Of a DNA stretch of 64,000 nucleotides, positions 9,502 to 17,337 are shown one piece after another. The first letter of the stretch is position 1; every line of letters begins with the position of its first letter. The translations under genes and the position numbers were made by a program. The notes below the pieces were generated by a model. That model searched no databases and had not been told where the DNA came from. It worked only from the letters and a program-made list of their open reading frames with translations. Source of the stretch: Pedobacter yulinensis (GTDB lineage: Bacteria > Bacteroidota > Bacteroidia > Sphingobacteriales > Sphingobacteriaceae); NCBI RefSeq assembly GCF_003029735.1, contig NZ_KZ686268.1, positions 1,537,769 to 1,601,768 of the forward strand, written 5' to 3'.

Positions 9502-10176
9502 TTAAAGCTCTTTGATCATGATGTTGCGGTACCAGACTTTATCGCCGTGGTCCTGCAGTGCGATCTTTCCGCTTTTGTATGCACCGAAGCCTTCCCATTT
9601 GGCAAACTTGCTCCCAGCAATCAGCGCTTTCCAGTTGTCGTCCCACATGGTGGTCTTTACCAGGCTTTTGCCGTTCAGTTTCAGCTCGAGCTTGCCGTTT
9701 TTAGCAATGATCTCTGCCAGGTTCCATTCACCGACCGGTTTGGTAGCTCTTGAGCTGCTTTTGATCAGGTCGTACAGGTCGCCGGAATTGTGTTTGTTGA
9801 TCTTGCCGTCGGGGTGCTTGTCATCGTCAAGCACCTGCATTTCAGGACCGGTCGAATAGGTAGCATGGAATTTCGGATCTTCGTGAACGAAGAAGATAAT
9901 ACCGCTGTTTGCGCCCTCCGCAACTTTCCACTCCAGTTTAAGGTGAAAGTTGCTGTATTCCTTGTCAGTAACCAGATCGCCGCGGCCCTCTTTAGTGGCG
10001 GGGTTCATCATCAGCGCCCCGTTATCGATCTGCCATGCACTGCCTGCGGCAGATTTGTTGTAAGTGTGCCAGCCGGTGGTAGTTTTTCCGTCGAAGAGGG
10101 ACTTGAAGCCCTTCTGTGCTTGCGCACCATACGTGGTAGCCAGCAGGAGTGCGGCTACTACAAAAGATTTTTTCAT
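9502..10176 (-). CDS. Secreted DUF1080 protein (3-keto-disaccharide hydrolase family)
   Basis: 224-aa concanavalin/LamG-like jelly-roll of Pfam DUF1080, a family now described as 3-keto-disaccharide hydrolases. Signal peptide MKKSFVVAALLLATTYGAQAQ, then the family start GFKSLFDGKTTTGWHTYN. Conserved patches: DLVTDKEYSNFHLKLEWKV, GANSGIIFFV, TGPEMQVLDDDKHPDG and the end HGDKVWYRNIMIKEL. It should act in the periplasm or on the cell surface, cleaving a glycoside already oxidised at C3 by the GMC dehydrogenase encoded upstream. Neighbour order (Gfo/Idh/MocA, then DUF1080) is common in Bacteroidota. The activity on any particular sugar is inferred. Confidence 0.88.
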   Translation of the reverse strand: MKKSFVVAALLLATTYGAQAQKGFKSLFDGKTTTGWHTYNKSAAGSAWQIDNGALMMNPATKEGRGDLVTDKEYSNFHLKLEWKVAEGANSGIIFFVHEDPKFHATYSTGPEMQVLDDDKHPDGKINKHNSGDLYDLIKSSSRATKPVGEWNLAEIIAKNGKLELKLNGKSLVKTTMWDDNWKALIAGSKFAKWEGFGAYKSGKIALQDHGDKVWYRNIMIKEL

Positions 10177-10194
10177 ATCGTTTTTTCTTGAAAG

Positions 10195-10230
10195 GCCGGC
10201 TGCATAAAGGTTTTAGCTGATGCAGCCGGC
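10195..10230 (-). other. Intra-operon hairpin before DUF1080 gene
   Basis: Perfect 11-bp inverted repeat GCCGGCTGCAT/ATGCAGCCGGC (10195-10205 with 10220-10230), 14-nt loop, without a real T run on the minus strand. More likely an mRNA-stabilising or weak attenuating hairpin than a full terminator. Confidence 0.6.
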
Positions 10231-10236
10231 AAGGTA

Positions 10237-11694
10237 TTACAATTTCAGATCGTTCCAGCCTTGTCTGTATTCGCGTTTCACGAATTGGTTGGCCGAATCC
10301 AGGTTCGTTACTTTCATGTTGTCATTGTCCCACAGCAATTTCACATAACGGCCAGGATAGCTGTCTTTGCCGTTTTTGGTTTCTTTGATGTCAAAACCGC
10401 GTATGGCGAGGTTGGCCATTAACAGGGCTTCTGTAAGCGGACCTGCAATTTCAAATGGCGAGCTCACTTCCTGTTTGCCATAGCCGGCAATGGCCGCTTC
10501 CACCCACTGTGCATAGTGTCCGTCGGCTCCGCCGGGTACACGTTTAAATTTCTGCGGAACTTTGATGTCCTTATTCCGGCTAAGAGGAAGCAATTTCGGA
10601 TTCGCGCTATAGGTTTCGGCCATCATTTTTCCTTTGGTTCCAATAAAGAGGGTTCCGTTACCGCCGTCGCCGAAGGTCTCGTTTGCCTGCAATTCTTCAG
10701 GACGCTCGGGCTGAATACCTCCGTCCATCCAGTGAACGGTAACTTCGCCTTTAGTTTTGTTGGTTTTTGGGAATTTAAGGGTTACGTGGCTTGACGGCGG
10801 ACAGCTTTCAGGGAAATAGCCGCGTTTGAACTCGTCAACATATACCGAACCAACGCTGGCTTCAACTTCGCTGGCGTATTTCAGGTTAAGTACGCTGAAA
10901 GGTGCTTCAAGCAGGTGACAGCCCATATCGCCCAGGGCGCCGGTGCCGTAGTCCCACCATCCCCGCCAGTTGAACGGTACCAGTTTATCGACATAATCTT
11001 TGTAAGGAGCGGTACCCAGCCACAGATCCCAGTCAAGCTCGGCAGGAACCTGGCCTTTGGTGGTTGGCCATGGAATACCCTGTGGCCATACCGGCCGGTT
11101 TGTCCAGGCGTAAACGGTATGTACATCGCCGATCAGGCCGGCATCATACCATTCCTTCATCTGGCGCGGGCCGTCGTTCGACGCACCCTGGTTGCCCATC
11201 TGCGTAACTACTTTGTATTTTTTTGCCGCTGCAGTCAGGATACGGGCTTCGTAAATGTCGTGCGTAAGAGGTTTTTGCACATAAACGTGTTTGCCGAGTT
11301 GCATGGCTGCCAATGCCTGAATGGCGTGGTTGTGGTCAGGAGTTGATACAGAAACTGCATCAAAGTTTTTGTGCTCCTTGTCCATCATTTCCCTGAAATC
11401 TTTGTAGAATTTTGCTTTCGGGAAGTTTTTTACGCTGTTCGCAGCACGACGGGTATCTACGTCGCAGAGAAAAGCGATGTCAGCCTTGCCGCTTTTTGCA
11501 AACATGGCAATGTCAGACTGTCCTTTGCCGCCGGCACCGATACCTGCAACAAGCAGCTTATCGCTGGGGGCCAGGAAACCGGGACCGCCCAGTACATGGC
11601 GGGGTACGATCATAAATGCGGCCGCCGCTACTGCTGTAGTTTTGAGGAAGTCGCGCCGGCCCGTTGGATTGGCCTTTTGTGGTTCTTTTTCCAT
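10237..11694 (-). CDS. Tat-exported Gfo/Idh/MocA-family oxidoreductase
   Basis: 485-aa NAD(P)-dependent sugar oxidoreductase-type protein. The N-terminus carries a clear twin-arginine signal, TGRRDFLKTTAVAAAAFMIVP, then the Rossmann motif LLVAGIGAGGKGQSDI and the conserved VQKPLTHDIYEARIL segment, which holds the catalytic-type Lys of the family. The long C-terminal domain (GDMGCHLLEAPFSVLNL, PERPEEL) matches the exported Bacteroidota/Planctomycetota subgroup. Exported members keep NAD(H) tightly bound and can do oxidation-elimination-reduction cycles on glycosides without external cofactor; whether this one does is inference. It lies between cytochrome c and DUF1080 genes, 34 and 60 bp away. 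Confidence 0.88.
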   Translation of the reverse strand: MEKEPQKANPTGRRDFLKTTAVAAAAFMIVPRHVLGGPGFLAPSDKLLVAGIGAGGKGQSDIAMFAKSGKADIAFLCDVDTRRAANSVKNFPKAKFYKDFREMMDKEHKNFDAVSVSTPDHNHAIQALAAMQLGKHVYVQKPLTHDIYEARILTAAAKKYKVVTQMGNQGASNDGPRQMKEWYDAGLIGDVHTVYAWTNRPVWPQGIPWPTTKGQVPAELDWDLWLGTAPYKDYVDKLVPFNWRGWWDYGTGALGDMGCHLLEAPFSVLNLKYASEVEASVGSVYVDEFKRGYFPESCPPSSHVTLKFPKTNKTKGEVTVHWMDGGIQPERPEELQANETFGDGGNGTLFIGTKGKMMAETYSANPKLLPLSRNKDIKVPQKFKRVPGGADGHYAQWVEAAIAGYGKQEVSSPFEIAGPLTEALLMANLAIRGFDIKETKNGKDSYPGRYVKLLWDNDNMKVTNLDSANQFVKREYRQGWNDLKL

Positions 11695-11728
11695 GATTCT
11701 TTTGGTTATAATATGGTTTTTTTGGGTG

Positions 11729-12154
11729 TTATTTTTTCAGGGACAGGATGTACCTGACCATCTCTTTGGCATCGTCCTGGCTCACGGTCGGGTGCGGAGT
11801 CATGGGCACTTCGCCCCAAACGCCTTTTCCGCCTTTGATGATTTTGCCTGCCAGATCGTCGATATTCTTGTCGGTCGCTTCATATTTGGCCGCAACGTCC
11901 TGATAAGATGGCCCGATTACTTTTTGCGTTTTGTTGTGGCAGCCGATACAGTCTGATTTAGCGATCAGTTTTTCGCCCGGCATGTTCGCGCCTGAAGAGG
12001 CGGCAGCGCTGCCCGAAGTGGTCGACGTATCTGTTGTTGCCTCGGTTTGTTCTTCCTGACCGATTGCCGTGGTCTGTTCCTTTTTCTCTCCGCCACCACA
12101 GGCATAAAGGGTAATGGCGGCCATGGATACAAGTGTGAAAATCGTTTTTTTCAT
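11729..12154 (-). CDS. Lipoprotein monohaem cytochrome c
   Basis: 141 aa. MKKTIFTLVSMAAITLYAC is a lipoprotein signal with lipobox LYAC, followed by a Gly/Glu/Thr/Ser-rich flexible linker (about 20-58). The haem-binding motif CIGCH is at 69-73, and Met118 in GEVPMTPHP is the likely sixth ligand. The C-terminal helix MVRYILSLKK is typical of class I c-type domains. It probably takes electrons from the GMC dehydrogenase complex encoded upstream and passes them to the respiratory chain, as the cytochrome partner does in FAD-dependent sugar dehydrogenases. A similar small cytochrome is often found in these clusters. Confidence 0.88.
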   Translation of the reverse strand: MKKTIFTLVSMAAITLYACGGGEKKEQTTAIGQEEQTEATTDTSTTSGSAAASSGANMPGEKLIAKSDCIGCHNKTQKVIGPSYQDVAAKYEATDKNIDDLAGKIIKGGKGVWGEVPMTPHPTVSQDDAKEMVRYILSLKK

Positions 12155-12187
12155 GTGTTGTTGGAATTTGTGGTCTCCTGCTTACGT

Positions 12188-13240
12188 CTAGAGACCGAGT
12201 ACTTTGCGGTTGAATTCGTCGTCGCCGCCTGAAGCTGCAAAGTCGTCAAACGCACGTTCGGTTACTTTAATGATGTTCTTTTTTATAAACTCGGCGCCTT
12301 CGCGTGCACCGACATTTGCGTCTTTAATGCTGCATTCCCATTCCATAACCGCCCAGCCCTGGTAATCGTATTGGGCCAGTTTGCTGAATATGGTTTTAAA
12401 GTCAACCTGTCCGTCACCGGGAGAGCGGTAGCGTCCGGCCCGGTTTGCCCAGTTCTGGTAGCCGCCGAACGTTCCCTGGCGGCCCGTTGGATTAAACTCC
12501 GAATCTTTTACATGGAAAGCCCTAATGCGCTCGTGGTAAAGATCGATATACTGGATGTAATCCAGCTGCTGCAGCACAAAATGCGAAGGATCGTAAAGCA
12601 GGCAGGCACGGGGATGCTGGTCCACTTCATCCAGGAACATTTCATAGGTTTGCCCGTCAAAAAGATCTTCGCCGGGGTGAATTTCGTAACATACGTCAAC
12701 ACCCGATTCATCGAAGGCGTTGAGGATCGGCATCCAGCGTTTCCCCAGTTCCCGGAAACCTTCTTCGACCAGGCCTGCAGGACGCTGCGGCCAGGGGTGA
12801 AAAAACTGCCACAACAGGGAGCCACTAAAAGTGGCATGCGCTTTAAGACCCAGGTTCTCAGAGGCCTTAGCGGCATACTTCATTTGTTGAACAGCCCATT
12901 TCTGACGCTCAACCGGGTTTTTATGCAGGTTTTTGGGTGCAAAGGCATCAAACATGTCGTCGTATGCAGGATGAACTGCAACAAGTTGCCCCTGCAGGTG
13001 CGTGGAAAGCTCAGAGATTTCCAGCCCGAAAGCAGCCACCCGGCCTTTGAGTTCGTCAGCATAGGTTTTGCTTTCAGCCGCCAGCTGAAGGTTAATGAAA
13101 CGTTCGTCCAGGGTAGGCATCTGGATGCCTTTGAAACCCAGTTCGGCAGCCCAGCTGCAAATTCCTTCCAGTGAGTTGAAAGGTGCGGTGTCGCCAATAA
13201 ATTGTGCCAGGAATACGGCAGGTCCTTTAATTGTTGTCAT
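12188..13240 (-). CDS. Cytoplasmic sugar phosphate isomerase/epimerase-like TIM barrel
   Basis: 350-aa AP-endonuclease-2 barrel without any export signal (starts MTTIKGPAVFLAQFIGD). Putative metal ligands: Glu in DVCYEIHPGEDLFDG, Asp/His in ACLLYDPSHFVLQQ, His/Asp in FHVKDSEFNPTG and a late Glu in WAVMEWECS. It is longer than typical members because of an extra N-terminal strand and the segment FGGYQNWANRAGRYRSPGDGQVDF. It starts 3 bp after the stop of the cytoplasmic Gfo/Idh/MocA gene, so the two proteins are presumably made together and act in sequence on one imported sugar derivative. Confidence 0.87.
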   Translation of the reverse strand: MTTIKGPAVFLAQFIGDTAPFNSLEGICSWAAELGFKGIQMPTLDERFINLQLAAESKTYADELKGRVAAFGLEISELSTHLQGQLVAVHPAYDDMFDAFAPKNLHKNPVERQKWAVQQMKYAAKASENLGLKAHATFSGSLLWQFFHPWPQRPAGLVEEGFRELGKRWMPILNAFDESGVDVCYEIHPGEDLFDGQTYEMFLDEVDQHPRACLLYDPSHFVLQQLDYIQYIDLYHERIRAFHVKDSEFNPTGRQGTFGGYQNWANRAGRYRSPGDGQVDFKTIFSKLAQYDYQGWAVMEWECSIKDANVGAREGAEFIKKNIIKVTERAFDDFAASGGDDEFNRKVLGL

Positions 13241-13243
13241 CGC

Positions 13244-14401
13244 TTAAATTTTGTGGTCATACCATTTCTGGTCCGAACTGTTGGAGGCGACGACATTGTC
13301 TATGAATGCCATGCCACGGATTCCGTCTTCGACTGAAGGAAAATCAAGCATTTCTTCGGTCGGGGTGTTGCCGGCAGCTTTCGCCTGAAGCGTCAGGGCA
13401 AAATTGCGGTAAATGTTGGCAAAGGCTTCCAGGTAACCCTCTGGGTGCCCGCCCGGTACGCGAAGGTTGTGTTTCGCAATGTCTGAAAGGTATGGCTGGC
13501 CTGCACGGTAAACCTGTGCCGGTTCGTCCAGCCACTTGATAAGCAGGGTATTCGGCTCCATCTGGTGCCATTCAAGGCCGCCGTTTTCACCATAGACTTT
13601 AATTTTTAGTGCGTTTTCTTCGCCTGCGGCAATTTGTGTTGCAACCAGCACGCCGCTGGCGCCATTATCAAATTTCAACAGGACGTTGCCGTCATCGTCA
13701 AGCGCGCGTCCTGGCACGACGATATTCAGGTCTGCGCAAACCTGTGTGATCTTCAGACCTGTAATGTATTCTGAAAGGTGGGCGGCATGTGTGCCGATGT
13801 CGCCCATTGAGCCGCTTTTGCCGCTTTTAGCGGGATCGGTGCGCCAGGCGGCCTGTGCGTTGCCTTCACGTTCGCTGAGCCGGCTCAGCCAGCCCTGAGG
13901 GTACTCGACCATTACCTTGCGGATCTTGCCGAATTTTCCCTCTTTCACCATTTGCCGGGCTTGTTTCACCATGGGGTAACCTGAGTAGGTGTGCGTGAGG
14001 CAAAGGGTAAGCCCGGTCTCCTCAACCTTTTGTTTCAGCTGTTTGGCTTGCTCGAGGTTCAGGGTGATCGGTTTTTCAATCACTACGTTAAAGCCGTGAT
14101 CGAGCGCCATCATAGCGGGCTCAAAGTGTGCAAAGTTAGGCGTAACGATGGTTACGAAATCCATGCGCTCGGCTGCGGGCCGTGCGCTTTCTTTTTCAAA
14201 AAGTTCCTGGTACGTTGTGTAAATGCGGTCTGCAGGAAGGTAGAGTTCCTCACCAGACTCTCTGGCAATGTCGGCATGGGCGCTCAGCGCACCGCAGCAG
14301 AATTCGATCTGGCCATCTATGTTGGCGGCAATGCGGTGAACGGCGCCAATAAAGGCGTCTTTGCCACCACCGATCATGCCCATTCTGATTTTTCTTCTCA
14401 T
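13244..14401 (-). CDS. Cytoplasmic Gfo/Idh/MocA-family oxidoreductase
   Basis: 385 aa with no signal peptide, in contrast to the exported paralogue at 10.2-11.7 kb. N-terminal NAD(P) motif RMGMIGGGKDAFIGAVHR, then FVTIVTPNFAHFEPA and the family's VIEKPITLNLEQAKQLK with the conserved Glu-Lys-Pro. In the C-terminal domain, SMGDIGTHAAHLSEYITGL includes the His pair expected near the active site. Likely oxidises or reduces a sugar or keto-sugar in the cytoplasm and hands it to the adjacent TIM barrel. A terminator-like hairpin lies between it and the GMC gene upstream. Confidence 0.88.
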   Translation of the reverse strand: MRRKIRMGMIGGGKDAFIGAVHRIAANIDGQIEFCCGALSAHADIARESGEELYLPADRIYTTYQELFEKESARPAAERMDFVTIVTPNFAHFEPAMMALDHGFNVVIEKPITLNLEQAKQLKQKVEETGLTLCLTHTYSGYPMVKQARQMVKEGKFGKIRKVMVEYPQGWLSRLSEREGNAQAAWRTDPAKSGKSGSMGDIGTHAAHLSEYITGLKITQVCADLNIVVPGRALDDDGNVLLKFDNGASGVLVATQIAAGEENALKIKVYGENGGLEWHQMEPNTLLIKWLDEPAQVYRAGQPYLSDIAKHNLRVPGGHPEGYLEAFANIYRNFALTLQAKAAGNTPTEEMLDFPSVEDGIRGMAFIDNVVASNSSDQKWYDHKI

Positions 14402-14411
14402 AAGTATAAAA

Positions 14412-14446
14412 GGAAAGGCAAACAGCTTGTGGCCCTTTGCCTTTCC
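14412..14446 (-). terminator. Hairpin with short T tail between GMC and Gfo/Idh/MocA genes
   Basis: Perfect 11-bp stem GGAAAGGCAAA/TTTGCCTTTCC (14412-14422 with 14436-14446). On the minus strand it is followed by TTTTATACTT. It looks like a partial terminator that could raise the dehydrogenase subunits above the downstream genes. Confidence 0.55.
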
Positions 14447-14463
14447 GAAAAGCGCTTTAAAGC

Positions 14464-16164
14464 TTAAACATTCATTTTCTTAAGTTCGTTCACCGCATGA
14501 TCTGCTGCACGTGCAGTCAGGGCCATGAAAGTAAGCGACGGGTTCTGGCAGGCAATAGAAGGCATACATGATCCGTCAGTTACATAAACGTTCTGAACTT
14601 CGTGCATGCGGTTCCATTTATCAAGGACAGAAGTTTTCGGATCTTTACCCATGCGTGCGGTTCCCATTTCATGGATCGCCATACCTGGGAAAGAACCATT
14701 GTCGTAGGTCTTGATGTTTTTAACACCTGCAGCCTCGAGCATTTCTGCCGCATCGTCCATCATGGCTTTGCGCATTTTGGTTTCGTTATCCTTAAACTCA
14801 GCGTCGATCGCCAGGACATACTGACCCCATTTGTCTTTTTTCGATTTGTCGATATAGACGCGGTTTTCGTAGTAAGGGAGGGTCTCACCGAATCCACCCA
14901 GACCCATGGTCCAGATTCCGGGAGTCGTCATCTGGTCCTTGAAGTCGCCCCCGAATGCCAGCTCGGCAACATCTTTGTGCCAGCCGCCGCGGCTTCCGCC
15001 GCCCTGGTAACCGAAGCCGCGAAGGAAATCGCGCTTGTCGCTGCCAATGTTTTGATAACGTGGTACATATACACCGTTCGCCCTGCGGCCATAGGTATAC
15101 TTGTTTTCAAAGCCTTCCACCTCGCCCGATGCACCGCAGCGGAAATGGTGGTCCATCAGGTTGTGACCCAATTGGCCACTGCCGTTGCCCAGTCCTTCAG
15201 GATGCTCGTTCGAAGTTGAATTAAGCAGCAGGAAGGTGGTGCCCAGGGTAGAGCCGTTCAGGAAAAGCACCTTAGAGAAAAACTCCATGGTGTCGTTGGT
15301 TTCGGCATCGATCACCCGTACGCCTTTTGCTTTCCGGGTTTCCTTGTCATAAATGACCTCGGTTACGATAGAGAAAGGACGGAGCGTCAGATTTCCGGTT
15401 GCTACGGCAGCCGGCAGGGTAGAGGACTGCGTGCTGAAATAGGCGCCGAACGGACAGCCGCGGCTGCACAGGTTGCGGTACTGGCAGTTGCCCCTGCCGT
15501 TGTGCGGCTTGGTCAGGTTGGCTACACGGCCTATGGTAATGATGCGTTGTTTTTTATAGTGTTCTTCTACCCGTTTTTTAACTGATTTTTCCACGCAGTT
15601 CAGCTCCATCGGAGGCAGGAATTGGCCATCGGGAAAATGCGGGAAGTTTTCGGCCTGCCCGCTTATACCGGCAAATTTTTCAACATAATCATACCATGGC
15701 GCAATGTCTTTGTAACGGATGGGCCAGTCGGCACCGTGACCGTCTTTTGCATTGTCTTCAAAGTTCAAATCGCTCAGGCGGTAGCTCTGGCGTCCCCACA
15801 TTAGCGATTTGCCGCCAACATGAAAGCCCCTGTACCAGTCGAAACGTTTAACTTCGGTGTATGGGCATTCCAGGTCGTTAACCCAGAATTTTTCGTTGAA
15901 CTCAGAATACGGGTAATCACGTTTCTGCACAGGGTGAGAGGCCACCTGCTCCTGGGTTAGCCAGCCGCGGTGCTGGAACTCCCAGGGTTTTTTCATAGCC
16001 GTATCGTAATCTTTTATATGTTCGATATTGCGGCCACGCTCAAGTAAAAGTACCTTCAATCCTTTTTCGGTCAGCTCTTTTGCTGCCCAGCCGCCGCTGA
16101 TGCCTGAACCCACTACGATGGCATCGTAGGTGTTCTCAGCTGTTGCTTTGATATTTAAATTCAT
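14464..16164 (-). CDS. GMC-family FAD sugar dehydrogenase, large subunit (glucoside 3-dehydrogenase type)
   Basis: 566 aa. FAD dinucleotide motif GSGISGG at 19-25 with the following LLLERGRN Glu; GMC signature region GGKSLMWGRQSYRL; C-terminal catalytic His in GMAIHEMGTARMG and Asn in CQNPSLTFMAL. A Cys cluster (C227, C233, C237, spacing x5 and x3, in GNCQYRNLCSRGC) matches the Fe-S-binding site of the FAD-dependent glucose dehydrogenase alpha subunit of Burkholderia-type enzymes. It has no signal of its own, so it should cross the membrane bound to the Tat-signal small subunit encoded 19 bp upstream. With DUF1080 in the cluster, oxidation at sugar C3 is the most likely reaction. Confidence 0.9.
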   Translation of the reverse strand: MNLNIKATAENTYDAIVVGSGISGGWAAKELTEKGLKVLLLERGRNIEHIKDYDTAMKKPWEFQHRGWLTQEQVASHPVQKRDYPYSEFNEKFWVNDLECPYTEVKRFDWYRGFHVGGKSLMWGRQSYRLSDLNFEDNAKDGHGADWPIRYKDIAPWYDYVEKFAGISGQAENFPHFPDGQFLPPMELNCVEKSVKKRVEEHYKKQRIITIGRVANLTKPHNGRGNCQYRNLCSRGCPFGAYFSTQSSTLPAAVATGNLTLRPFSIVTEVIYDKETRKAKGVRVIDAETNDTMEFFSKVLFLNGSTLGTTFLLLNSTSNEHPEGLGNGSGQLGHNLMDHHFRCGASGEVEGFENKYTYGRRANGVYVPRYQNIGSDKRDFLRGFGYQGGGSRGGWHKDVAELAFGGDFKDQMTTPGIWTMGLGGFGETLPYYENRVYIDKSKKDKWGQYVLAIDAEFKDNETKMRKAMMDDAAEMLEAAGVKNIKTYDNGSFPGMAIHEMGTARMGKDPKTSVLDKWNRMHEVQNVYVTDGSCMPSIACQNPSLTFMALTARAADHAVNELKKMNV

Positions 16165-16183
16165 ATGTTTTGTTCGTTTGTGG

Positions 16184-16804
16184 TTATACCCAGAGTTTTT
16201 GACCAGGTTTCATGTCAGTGCAGCCATCGTAGCGGCCAGGGATATCGACATAAGCAAAGGCCTTGGTGGCGCCCAGTTCAGAAGTTCTGAAGCCGAGAAT
16301 GGTCAGATCGCGCAACATGGCAAAGAAATAAGATTTCTTTTCTTTTTCTTTCTTCGATGCGTTGTCTCCGCTGGTTTTCTCCTTTTCAGCCTTTTCCTTG
16401 TCGGCAGCCATGGTTTTTACCGTCTCGTCGCGAACCTCCGAGAGGATTTTGTTTCTTTCGGAGGTGCCAAGCTCAACGAATTTTTTGTTATGTGCCTTTT
16501 CTGCGCGTTTGTCTATGTCATTCAGACCGTCAACGAAAACTTTCTGGGCCTCCGCAGGGAAACAATCTTTGATCATCATGGCCACAAACGGGCCTACGCC
16601 TGCTTCTTTTGCACCCGGACTCGACGTTTTAGGCAGAATGACGTCGACCATCTCTGTGATCAGCGCCTGGTGATCGGCCGAGATGAGCTTATCCGAATCT
16701 TTGGAAGGCGCGTTACAGCTGTCAAAAATGACGCTGAGGGTTGTAGCCGAAAGGGCGCCGCCCATCAGAATGGCTACATTTTTTAATGCTTCTCTCCTGT
16801 GCAT
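16184..16804 (-). CDS. Gluconate 2-dehydrogenase subunit 3-like Tat carrier subunit
   Basis: 206 aa, first gene of the minus-strand cluster. MHRREALKNVAILMGGALSATTLSVIF is a twin-arginine signal, and a Cys follows in FDSCN. The family domain is recognisable in HQALITEMVDVILPKTSSPGAKEAGVGPFV and FVELGTSERNKILSEV. A Lys/Glu-rich linker sits at about 140-165. In characterised FAD sugar dehydrogenases this gamma-type subunit is needed for folding and Tat export of the GMC subunit, and gene order small-then-large fits. The C-terminus GCTDMKPGQKLWV matches the usual end of the family. Confidence 0.9.
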   Translation of the reverse strand: MHRREALKNVAILMGGALSATTLSVIFDSCNAPSKDSDKLISADHQALITEMVDVILPKTSSPGAKEAGVGPFVAMMIKDCFPAEAQKVFVDGLNDIDKRAEKAHNKKFVELGTSERNKILSEVRDETVKTMAADKEKAEKEKTSGDNASKKEKEKKSYFFAMLRDLTILGFRTSELGATKAFAYVDIPGRYDGCTDMKPGQKLWV

Positions 16805-17312
16805 TTTGTTGTTTATTTGTTGGTACTCGTTATAACTGTTGCTCCACCGTGCAGCTGGCGCCGCATTTTGGGGAAGTAATGATAATTAATAATACCGAAG
16901 AGTGTGTAAATTATACGCTAAGTATCCTTGCTGAAACAGGATTGTTACGATTCTGGACAAGTTCTGTTTGGCCTGATAAATGGTTTTAGAATCGTCTTTT
17001 CCGACTTTTCTGCTGGCTCTCCGGTTTTATTCGTTTGCTAAATGTAACAAGAAAACGCCTCATAGTGCAAATAATTATCTGCAAATAAGATGTACTTTTT
17101 TTATTACAGCCTGCTGCGGCCTGAACGTCCCGCCCCGTACCCGTTTTCGACCAAATAAACTTTGAAACAACAGGCCGCCTGCATTCGCTTTTTTTTCTGT
17201 AAGACCGGAATCCCGGATGATTCAACATGACTAAGCACCTGGCCCTGAAGTTGCGAGCCTGCATTTCAGTTAAGAAAAATAAAACTCCTTACCTGCATAA
17301 TGGCCAAATTTA
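16805..17312. other. Intergenic region between divergent transcripts, no gene seen
   Basis: About 500 bp between the keto-sugar cluster and the threonine dehydrogenase gene. Open frames here lack family resemblance and run antisense to AT-rich sequence. It must hold the promoter of the sugar cluster, but I find no clean TAnnTTTG box on the minus strand. Confidence 0.5.
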
Positions 17313-17320
17313 TACCTTTG
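17313..17320 (+). promoter_or_regulatory. -7 box of threonine dehydrogenase gene
   Basis: TACCTTTG fits the Bacteroidota -7 consensus TAnnTTTG and lies 17 bp before ATG 17338, so the mRNA leader would be about 10 nt. It also rules out the upstream in-frame ATG at 17227 as the start. Confidence 0.6.
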
Positions 17321-17337
17321 CTCAAATTCAGATATAC

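Noticed and set aside
16986..17264. Reverse-strand frame in the gap between the sugar cluster and threonine dehydrogenase
   Set aside because: Cys/Arg-rich with no fold pattern or family; it overlaps nothing conserved.
17227..17337. N-terminal extension of the threonine dehydrogenase frame
   Set aside because: The extension holds the -7 box and has no family similarity; ATG 17338 gives the standard length.
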